From: Isoetes taiwanensis
Taxonomy: Eukaryota > Streptophyta > Lycopodiopsida > Isoetales > Isoetaceae
Reading direction: 5' to 3'
Assembly: GCA_021234155.1 (NCBI GenBank)
Contig: JAJEKV010000001.1
Span: forward strand, 24,787,189 to 24,851,188
Length of the DNA stretch: 64,000 nucleotides
Made by a program: the position numbers and the translations under genes. Positions within the stretch are counted from its first letter, which is position 1. Each line of letters begins with the position of its first letter. Below the pieces are notes generated by a model, which searched no databases, was not told the origin of the DNA, and saw only the letters and a list, made by a program, of their open reading frames with translations. Of the stretch, positions 10,402-18,370 are shown one piece after another.

Positions 10402-10900
10402 TTATTTCTCTCGGGCTCGATCTTGGAGCTCAAGCTTAAGGAGATAGGCCACTGCTTGCTTTCTTATGCACTTAAGCAATTTTTCACTACTCATGCATTG
10501 CATGATTGGGGTTACTTCTTTACACGTGATCTCGATGACTTTGCCCTCGGCGTTGTTAAAGGTCACCTTCGTTTCCCACAATCGATGATTGCTCTGTTGG
10601 TCCAAGATATTCCATTCCAATAATCGGATCATACTTGCCTATATTCATGACTTCCGCTCCCGATTGCAACATTAACACCTAGCAAGTCTACATTGAAGTT
10701 TATTCTCTTCCTGTTTGTATGCCTAAGCGCTCCATTGGCTAAGGCGGTGGCACGGGCTTGGACTTTAACGGCTTTAACTTCAACATGTTTACCATCCTAG
10801 GGGATGCAAAATTATGGCTTGCTCCACGAGTCTATCAATACTATAAAGGATTTTTCTTTGGCTTTTCCGGTCGTTGAGATCACCTTATCTTGACTTTCTG
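10402..10900 (-). pseudogene. chromovirus aspartic protease region and RT linker
   Basis: On the minus strand FIVLIDS at about 10,830-10,855 is the start of the retroviral-type protease active site (D-S/T-G). The stretch ending 10,402 contains YDPIIGMEYL-like sequence followed by WETKVTFNNAEGKVIEI, the usual segment between protease and RT. The protease processes the Gag-Pol polyprotein. The glycine after the active-site DS reads differently because of a frame break. Confidence 0.65.
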
Positions 10901-12299
10901 CATTTCTGTATCAATAGCTGCAAAATGTGACACTCACCATGGATGTAATCCGTGCTTACCGTCGTCGTCTGCGTCCAGATGGTGTCTCCCATCCCGGTTA
11001 CGCCAATGCGCATTCATTATCGGGGGCAATTGTTGGTCCTATGCCACTGGCTGGAAGCATCTGAAAACATAGCTGCTTTTCTATACACTCCTGCTTCTTC
11101 TCCTTGGGAATGGACTGCGAAATTGCCTCAACTGCTTGGGAATAGTTAGACCTGGCTCCTTGCTCCTTGAAGCTTACTGTTTCCTTTCACCTTGCCACCA
11201 CTTGTGTTGCCTTGCTTCCCATAATTTGAGTTGTCTTTGCGTCTTGCTAGCTCTTGGGATTGCAGCTTGCCCTTGGGCTATAGCCTCCTGTGCCCTTCCC
11301 TTATCCACGGAAATATTGCTGCCTTGGTGTACGCTCTTGTGGTCACGTTCGCTTGCAAACTTATGGCCTTTGCTTACGCCTCGACCACGGACTTGGGTTT
11401 ATTGCCCTTACGAGCTTGCGGATTTCCTCGTTCAAGCCTTCAATATAGCCTTCCACACATGCTTTTAAACTCAACTTTGGCACATAAAGCCTTAGTCTCA
11501 TGAATTCCTCCGGTGTATTTACGGGGTGATTTGTTGCCTTGTTGCGACCTATAGAACTTCTTTGCATCATGTTGCACCTATGTTCTCTTGGCGCGTAATG
11601 ATGTTTGAGCAGCCTTGGCGAACTTCACAATTTGCAACTGTCCTGCTTTCGCCCATGTGCTTTGGCATACCCCTTCCACCAAATTCTTGCTGCTCCCTTG
11701 AGATTTGCTGTTGCTACTCTGCCTTTGTCTTTATCTTTCATGCCATAAGCGTTGCCATACTCGCTCATCTCGTCCAGCCACGCCTCTGCTTCCATTCCGG
11801 ATCTGTTTTCTCCTGAAAACTGTTCTAACTTTCTGGCTTTCCACACATTACTAAGGTCGGAGTCAACTTTCTTACGGTAATCGGTCGTGATCATCCCATC
11901 ACGGTTTGGATCCTGCCGGCGATCCCGTCTCTCTTCTTCCTGCTCCTCCGTCTGCCGAGTGCGTATCGAGCTTTTGGGCTTCGAGGATCCCGAACTAGGA
12001 GATCTTCTCCTTACGCTTCTCTTCCTTTGTTTGCCTTTGTCCGGCCAGGCGGTGTTTCCGGCAAGGGTACATTAAGTCTGTCCTCCTATTCTTTTGCTAC
12101 CCACTAACAATGCCCTTATGTCGTGGATGTCCGATCTGATCTGGGATAGCTCTTCTTCCGGTGTTACTGCCTCGAATTCTGGGCGCAGATTCCTCGGCTG
12201 AAAGCGCCTTGGTGGGGTATGCTCTTGTTCTCGCTGCCTGTGTTCATCAAGGTTTCTAGGTACTCTAGCTGCATGCACATTAGAGTACATTCTGATCAT
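10901..12299 (-). pseudogene. chromovirus gag
   Basis: Starts at an ATG at 12,299 (MIRMYSNVHAARVPRNL). A segment rich in basic and Pro residues is followed by the capsid-like core at 11,625-11,894 (RKLEQFSGENRSGMEAEAWLDEM, LKGAARIWWKGY) and its continuation at 11,361-11,570 (EEFMRLRLYVPKLSLKACVEGYIEGLNEEIR). This is the plant retrotransposon Gag fold that builds the particle. Sequence between 10,901 and 11,360 probably encodes the nucleocapsid end, but I could not confirm a CCHC knuckle. At least three frame breaks. Confidence 0.75.
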
Positions 12300-12749
12300 T
12301 AGCTCTTGTTTTGTGTGTTACGTTGCTTTACTTGTTTATACAATTTGAGGGAACAATTATATACAAAAAGAGGTGTATATTATATTCATATATATATACT
12401 AAAACTTTTACATGCAAATTAATAAACTTCTACTCTTGAAATTTCTTGAGGTAGTCAGGGTGGTCTTCCAAAAATTTCTTCACTTGGGCCATTACCTAAT
12501 GACCTGTTAAATTCCTAAGGATATTTGTTGTCGTTCCTCCTTGAGTCTTTGCCTCCATGTCTTCAATTCTCCTATCGATGTATCAGCGGTTTGTCCTTTG
12601 CCAATCTGCCCTGCCGCCTATAAGGGATTGCAAAGTCGAAGATGGTCAATGCAATCGCTCTCTTGATCAGGACAACATGATCGATGTTTGATGCTAATCG
12701 AGCATGGTGTCCAAATCTGAGGAGAGGCGATAAGCATAAAGACCCCTTC
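12300..12749 (-). other. AT-rich spacer between ORF-B and gag
   Basis: No convincing coding frame. Contains a TA-rich stretch around 12,375-12,400 (minus-strand TATATATATGAATATAATATA), which could serve as a promoter for gag or be chance. No copy of the palindromic unit occurs here. Confidence 0.4.
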
Positions 12750-13960
12750 TTAAGCCTCGTGGGCTAAATTGGCGGTGAATAACCGCCATATTCTTCCGTC
12801 TAGCGACAGCGGCGGTAGTATCGAGTGCTTTATCATGCCACCTTCTTCTTGGACGAGGAAGTTGCCACAATGCCTTCCCCCGAAGTCATCCACTTGTACT
12901 TCCTCTAGCTCTCTGAAGTCTTGGTGCACCGGCCTCCTTAGATTGATCTTTATGCCTCCATGTTGCTTGAGGATTGGTGTTGGCGAGCTCGGTAACAATG
13001 CTGATGTGGACTTGCCCTTGATGCCCATTTGTTCTTGAATCGCCATGAACTCCTCCTCCTCAGGGCAATTCCCTTTCGGTCATCATCACGCGATGCTGCG
13101 TAAGCTTCTATATCGATGATGTCTATGCCGGTGAAGGTCACGGCTTCTCTTATCTTTGATAGGGAAGTCACGAGCTTCTCGATCGATGAAGTCGTCGAGA
13201 TCTGCTTTCTTGTCGTAGAAGGTGCAAAATCTCATCCACCCTAAGGCCTCTGCATGGCGGCATTGTGGGAGATTCTTAATGTCATGGAGGGTGAGGTATG
13301 CCTCACACGCTATGAATCTGGGTGTCAAGCTTGTAATGCCACTGCCCGGTGGTGGGGCTCTTCTTGTTGCTCTTAGTCCCTCTTTGAAGCTTTGGATCTG
13401 GCTGTTTGCACTTCTTTGCCCCTCTTGCTCCGGATCCGGTCTTGAGGGGTCCGACTTCGTATTCCCTCTTCTTCTTCTCTTCTTCTTGCTTTCATTACTT
13501 TCGAAAGTCGCATCCGTTCCTCCTCCATTGCGGCCATGGCTATGGGTTCAACTTCTAAAGGCTGGTGGGGTTCCCCTATCTGGGTTTGACCCGAAGAGAT
13601 AGAAAGATGGCTCAGATTGGCTTGTATAGGAGAAGTACCTCCTCCTATTGACAGAAATGGACATGTAGTTGGGAAGGCGGACTGCTTTATTCTCTAAATA
13701 CTTATCTACATTTGGGATATCTTGCAGGGCTGACTTGAGGGCAGTGTTAGGTGCAAAATATCCTACACAAGGTGGGAGTTCTACTAAAGATGGTCCTATC
13801 TTGGCGTGGAACTTCGGACATAATGCTCGGTAGAAGGGAGTGGCGTTGATGGTAGCTTCAATGTCGAGTTCCCTTCGGAAGACACGAAAAGCGGTTCGAT
13901 GTCAGCTTCAGCCACATGAGCTGTGGCGCTGTACCATCGCTTGAATGAAGAAGTGGCCAT
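12750..13960 (-). pseudogene. chromovirus leader ORF-B, unknown function
   Basis: Start taken at the ATG at 13,960 (MATSSFKRWYSATAHVAEAD), 110 bp after a TATA box; a GTG at 14,062 would extend the frame but is unlikely in a eukaryote. Reading with frame changes gives roughly 400 codons ending at 12,750. Features: IGPSLVELPPCVGYFAP and PNVDKYLENKAVRLPNY at 13,640-13,800; a Lys/Arg/Glu-rich stretch near 13,400-13,540; TPRFIACEAYLTLHDIK and EALGWMRFCTFYDKKADLDD at 13,200-13,328; a C-terminal part with ELEEVQVDDFGG. It lies between ORF-A and gag, a position where the Ogre/Tat group carries an extra ORF, but I see no similarity to any named family. Frames are broken about four times. Confidence 0.55.
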
Positions 13961-14069
13961 GGGCACTGAGGAGCTGGGGATGACAGACAGATGCTGAAGC
14001 GCCCTAAGGATCAGGGAAATCGGCTTGGAAGCGAGAGGCGAGGTTGTAAAGGCAAATGACACTTGGGTT

Positions 14070-14081
14070 CCCCTTTATAGG
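14070..14081 (-). promoter_or_regulatory. TATA box upstream of ORF-B
   Basis: Minus-strand CCTATAAAGGGG, preceded by TTAGGGTTTTG (telobox-like, AAACCCTAA on the other strand) at about 14,084-14,096. It lies about 110 bp before the ORF-B ATG, a normal distance for a plant promoter with a short 5' UTR. Role inferred from sequence alone. Confidence 0.5.
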
Positions 14082-14243
14082 CAAAACCCTAATTTTGGGA
14101 AAATTTTAGGTTAGCATTTGTCTACAATTTCTAGGGTCTAGAGGTATAATTCATGGGCTAACTGAGCTTGGAAATACTTCTAAGGATCCCTAAGCAATGA
14201 TTTTGGTTCGTTTAAGGGCGACTTTGGGTCAATTGGACGACCA

Positions 14244-14712
14244 CCACTCACCGCATCGCCCAGTGGGATTGGTTTGGGGACCAAATGGGTTCGAGCGCAC
14301 TCTGTGAGGGGTGGGCTCTTATTTAGATCAATAATGATGCTAACTAGAGAACTAAGGGTATAATCACGGGTATCTCATTGAGATAACTGGATTGAGCCCT
14401 TACTATATTTGGGCAAGTTTTGGTCTAGATTGGGGTCGACCACTCACCGCGATCGCCATGGGGATCGGTTTGCAAACCCGAATGAGCACAGGCGCTCTCG
14501 TGAGGGTGGAACTCCATTCGGCTGATAGTTGGTGGGTTTTGACAAACTATGGGTCAAATCCTACTAATTAAGGTGAGTTGGGTCGAATGGTATACCTACT
14601 TTTCGCATTTAGGCAAGATTGGGCACCAAACTATGCTCGACCACTCACCACGGCGCCCGGGGAAGAGTTGGTTTATAAACCGAACTGGTTGGGCGCGATA
14701 CGTGAGGGGTGG
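14244..14712 (-). repeat. palindromic leader repeat, block 1 (three units)
   Basis: Units at 14,244-14,314, 14,440-14,509 and 14,641-14,712, spaced 196 and 201 bp apart. Each starts CCACTCACC and ends GTGAGGG(G)TGG, forming an outer stem. Each has an inner palindrome: ATTGGT...ACCAA, ATCGGTTTGCAAACC and GGTTTATAAACC respectively. Sequence between units is also partly alike (TTTAGGCAAG/TTGGGCAAG). The block separates ORF-A from the ORF-B promoter. Confidence 0.8.
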
Positions 14713-14935
14713 GACCAAAATGCTTGGTTTTTGTTCCAATTTTACTAATTTCTAAATCTGAGAATTCGGTAATGCATCCTACTTACACTCAATTAATTTA
14801 CTGAACTACAAACTTATACTAGAGAGAAGGTTATCTACAACAGTTCAAAAGGTTCTTTCTTAATATACCGCTAGCCTCATATCTTTGGGCATACAAGTGA
14901 CTCTCTTAGCGTCTTTGGGCACATGCAACGAGTCT

Positions 14936-16047
14936 TCAAAGTGGTGTCACGATGTGCTGCTCCGGCGCCTCACGCAATGCAAGCGGCATGTCGTCCGTGA
15001 CCCGTTTGGGCGGGTCGAACTCTACAAAATCTCCCTCGTCGGGGCGTGCAAAGGAAGCTCGGGGGAATAAAGGAAGCCATAGCTCTGCTTTGGAAGTGCT
15101 TGATTTCTGGACCGCCCTCGCCAATTTTGAGTCCGCCCGGTCTCTTCATTGGCTTCTTGGGAGGGGTTGGCTGTTCGGTGGGGGCTTCAGCGTATTTTTT
15201 TCTTAGGTCGGCCGACCTCCTTCAATGGTCCTCACCACTGTGTTCTTCATAGTATTTGGAGTATTCTTACGTACATTTTCATGTATGCAGTGTACTCCTT
15301 CAACTCCTTCCGGTACTTCAAATCCCGCTTGACATAAGACTCCCTTTGCGGCCTTGGTTTCTTGAATGCTTTTGTCATTTGGGGTGCTTCGGCGACGGCC
15401 ATTTAGGATAGGGCGGTGCATTAGCCACAGGGTCTTCTTCCTCCGGTATTGGGTTGGAAGGCCCCGAAGTCCCTCCCGGTTCGTGTCCTCCCGCTCCCTC
15501 CTCAGATGCGGAGTCGGACGAAGATGGGGGCTTCTCGAGATCCGGCTCTGTATGGTCACTCCCTACGGCCCGGCGTCTTCTTCTTCTTCGGTTTCTTTGC
15601 AGCACCTCCGGGTCCTTGCCTTTCTCCGCTCTCACCCTCTCCCGCTCCTCCTTGCGCTTCCTCCTTTCTTCCCTCCTCTGTTCCTTCTCCTCCCTCCTCT
15701 TCCGCCGCTCCTCTTTTTCTTTCTGCGGCCTTTCGCCTTTGATTTCTTGGTGGCTTTCTTCTCTTTTTCCTCTTTGCCTTCTTTGGTTCGGGCTCTGGGT
15801 TACGGTTCGGTTCTTTGTCATCGCGAAGATCTCCCTCTCCGGCTCCTTCTCAATTCCTCGGCGTCCATCCCCGGTCGAGCTGCTCCGATACTTGTTCTGC
15901 TCTTAAGGTTAGGGTTAGGTGGTTCTCTGGTGCCTCTGTTCTTCGATGTGTTCTTATGCGTGTCTAGCCTTACGTCGGACGGCCCGGCTCTGGCCCGACA
16001 TAACCGGGTGGCATAACCTTGCGTGCGGTTTGTTTCGTCCGTGCCAT
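14936..16047 (-). pseudogene. chromovirus leader ORF-A with histone H3 N-terminal tail mimic
   Basis: The ATG at 16,047 has A at -3 and G at +4. The first ten residues, MARTKQTARK, equal the histone H3 start including K4 and K9; then VMPPGYVGPEPG, which is not H3. With frame changes near 15,970 and 15,800 the reading continues as SDVRLDTHKNTSKNRG, then a long alternating Glu/Arg/Lys stretch (about 15,600-15,780) like a single alpha-helix, a run of seven Arg (about 15,575-15,600) that could be a nuclear signal, and an acidic Ser/Pro/Glu-rich part. Later, in other frames, RDLKYRKELKEYTAYM and FVEFDPPKRVTDDMPLALRE lead to a stop near 14,936. Estimated length about 370 residues. As written, the frame stops about 25 codons after the start; the breaks may be sequence error. 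A chromatin-interacting role is inferred only. Confidence 0.6.
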
Positions 16048-16146
16048 GCTTTTGTTTGACGAGTTTGAGCTTTGGCGCTGAAGATCGTCTTCTTGAAGCG
16101 ATTTGTCCTCAGGAAAAGGTGGGGATAAAATAGAAAACCTAATTTT

Positions 16147-16158
16147 CTATTTATAGGG
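16147..16158 (-). promoter_or_regulatory. TATA box upstream of ORF-A
   Basis: Minus-strand CCCTATAAATAG, a near-perfect plant TATA box, 100 bp before the ORF-A ATG. The predicted leader after it has no upstream ATG that I can see before MARTKQ. It suggests that ORF-A can be transcribed from its own internal promoter rather than only from the LTR. Confidence 0.55.
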
Positions 16159-16265
16159 AGGTGGAATTTAGGGTTGGGACCTGCAATTCATATGGGGAAA
16201 AACAAACTAGGGCATTAGCGAAGGTGCGAGGCGTTACGGTGGTTTACCATACTCTAAAACACCCA

Positions 16266-16550
16266 CCACTCACACAATGCTTTGGGCCAGATTGGATTAC
16301 CAATCGAATGAGTGCAGGCACTTTCTGTGAGAGGGTCGATTTTTTTGAAGCTATTTTATAATTCACGGGGGAGTTTCTTAGTGTTATAAAATACAAACCC
16401 GGACTAGAATGAAGGGAGTAAACTAATCTATACTATCGGTTTAATTAACTTGTACTTCTATTTAGGTCAATGTTGGTCAACCACTCACCGCAGTCGCTGG
16501 GTTCGATTCGGATTACAAACCGAATGGGCACAGGCGCCTCTCAGGGGTGG
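16266..16550 (-). repeat. palindromic leader repeat, block 2 (two units)
   Basis: Units at 16,266-16,336 and 16,481-16,550, 215 bp apart. Inner palindromes are GATTGG-ATTA-CCAATC and ATTCGG...CCGAAT; the extra C on one arm of the second is matched by a G on the other. Outer arms are CCACTCAC with GTGAGAGGG, and CCACTCACCGC with CAGGGGTGG. The block lies between the PBS and the ORF-A promoter. Confidence 0.78.
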
Positions 16551-16751
16551 CCCGCTTTCTTAACAATTTAGGTTGGGTGATGCTACACTTCACTAGCAAT
16601 CTAGCATGGAGCTATGTTCTAACCCAAAATTGGAAAATTTTCCCAATTTTTGAAGCTCTTGCTTGGGTGGCTATACCCCAAGACTTCGAATCTCTTGTTA
16701 GTCCTAAAGGGAAAAATGGCGATTGCTTTCGATCTTGGATGCCAAGATCAT

Positions 16752-16762
16752 GCTCGATACCA
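16752..16762 (-). other. primer-binding site, initiator tRNA-Met type
   Basis: The minus strand directly after the 5' LTR reads TGGTATCGAGC. The usual plant PBS for initiator tRNA-Met is TGGTATCAGAGC, so this copy differs by one missing A inside CAG. It confirms that the right-hand repeat is the 5' LTR. Confidence 0.8.
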
Positions 16763-16764
16763 CT

Positions 16765-18340
16765 TGTGGCGTCCCCTACTCCTTATACAATGCCCGCGCC
16801 ATTATTCGAGGAGCATTCCCCACAGCATTTGCACGGCGGGGGCCATCCACGACTCTACTCCCATGGGGCGAGCCAACAAGGGAAGAGTGGATGTGTCATT
16901 CACCCGTCTCCCATCGAATTGACCTATCTGCGGAGCGTGAACAAACAAGCGTAAGCACAACTAACAATATACAAATACAATCATCATAGAGATAGTAACA
17001 TCCGAGATAACAATACCTTCATAGCAACAATACAAAGGGAGATCCTACCGGGACTCGGACTCAAGGAGAATGGCCGGCGGCTAGGTCTCGAGTTCATTCT
17101 TGGGAGGCGAAATTCATGGCAATGGATTTGGCTGGCATAGAACATGGCTTAGGGTAGTCCACTCCATCCGCCCCTCCCATGCACACTTTGCGAGTAGGCT
17201 GAAAAGTGTTGGGACTTCAAGCCGTAACTGCCGGGTGAATAGCGGAGGGGCTACTACTGTTGGGTTGCATCTCCCCAACCCGATGAGGCGGGGAAGAGTT
17301 GCCTCTCCTCGAGAGGTATCCATGCTCATCGCTGGCTAGAGGGCCCTTGCCCTTATTGACTTGAACTCACTTGGAAGGTCATATCCACCACCCCCGCAGT
17401 GTCGAGCTCATGCCTTGCCCACCGCGGTGACAAGCCATTAAGCCCTAGCCAGCAAAGACCCCGATAGGCTTTACTACCCGGAGGGGGTCAGTCGATGAGA
17501 CAAGTTCCTCCTTATCAACCGGCCTTGCCCTTCACCCACGACCCGGTGGGCTCACATTACCGCGGCGCATTTATTTGGGAACTAAGGTGCTATGCTAGGA
17601 GCATATCTTGCCGCGACCTTTAGGTCTCTACCCCCTTCCCAAAACAAGGAGATCCGCGAGTGGAATACATACAATATCACATAGCAGAAATAGAGAATCA
17701 CATCAATCTATCTACTTAACATCCAATGTTAGGTTCATTCGTTAGAGTCTCGGATCTAGGGATCTACAAGGCTTCGAGAGATGATCTAACATACTAAACC
17801 GCATATTACCACGCCCAAAACGGTTTTGCACTGTGAACAAGCTTGGATACCTGCTCCTTGGCTTGCTCCCGATCCTCGGAGCGTCCATGCTCTGGTCTTG
17901 CCGAAGGCGGCGCTACTCAACAACTTTGTTGTGCAATTCCGACTTTTTGAACACGCAATCGCGATTTTGAGTCCCACCTTGGCGGATTGGCCCGGGGAAC
18001 CCTAATTGCGAAAGAGGAAAGGAAGCTCTAGAGAACCCTAATTGGCAAAGTGAAAAGGAGATCTAGGGTCTAGGGTTTTAGCCCTTATATAGACCCTATC
18101 TAGGTTAGGGCATCCACATAGACAAATGGCTTTAAGCCATTTGGAAATGGATGAACAAGGAACCTTTTGTTGTGTATGTTTAATTACATACCCAACATCC
18201 AAAGTTGCCCCCAGGTGCAACCTTTAGCTCCCTAGGTGCAACGTTATCCCGCTCTCAAGTACATGTCATCCATGACATATGCGTGTAACGTCAGCGATAT
18301 AATATACGTGTTGGGGCGTATATTATCTTTGGAGCGTCTA
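16765..18340 (-). repeat. chromovirus 5' LTR (right copy)
   Basis: Direct repeat of 5,030-6,606. It starts TGTGGCGTCCCCTAC on the plus strand. Its outer end reads GAGCGTCTA where the left copy reads GGGCGTCACA, so the terminal CA is altered. Differences between the two LTRs lie mostly at CAG/CTG sites, so their true divergence, and hence the insertion age, cannot be read off this sequence. Confidence 0.87.
18082..18096 (-). promoter_or_regulatory. LTR promoter TATA box
   Basis: Minus-strand GGTCTATATAAGGGC inside the 5' LTR, about 250 bp from its outer end, flanked by TAGGGTTTTA and CTAGGGTCTAGGG. This is the likely start of the genomic transcript. The same motif is in the left LTR at about 6,344-6,358. 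Confidence 0.6.
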
Positions 18341-18370
18341 ATAAAACAATCAACTTAAACCGATAAGATC

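Larger units (their letters stand above)
5030..18340 (-). mobile_element. full-length Ty3/gypsy chromovirus with two extra leader ORFs
   Basis: Two direct repeats of about 1,577 bp bound a 10.16-kb internal region. Both start TGTGGCG on the plus strand; the left ends CGTCACA, giving TG...CA ends. On the minus strand the order is 5' LTR (right), a PBS resembling initiator tRNA-Met, palindromic block, ORF-A, palindromic block, ORF-B, gag, protease, RT, RNase H, integrase with chromodomain, purine-rich PPT and 3' LTR (left). The chromodomain places it among chromoviruses. The two ORFs upstream of gag and the 4.4-kb leader are not standard for the group. All frames are interrupted, but many breaks sit at CAG/CTG sites and may be sequence errors. 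It probably inserted into the 5' region of the LINE that resumes at 18,341. Confidence 0.88.

Noticed and set aside
15903-15920. telomere-like TTAGGGTTAGG
   Set aside because: Only one to two units and inside the ORF-A reading; not a telomeric array.
15366-16016. 216-codon plus-strand frame and two other long plus-strand frames here
   Set aside because: They are antisense to ORF-A; the Ser/Leu/Phe-rich composition is what the reverse complement of an E/R/K-rich stretch gives.
16018-16047. a true histone H3 gene or pseudogene
   Set aside because: Similarity stops after K9; no STGGKAPRKQL or globular H3 sequence follows in any frame.
16497-16510. tRNA-like B box (GGTTCGATTCG) in one palindromic unit
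   Set aside because: The other four units do not keep it and no tRNA fold or A box surrounds it; treated as chance.
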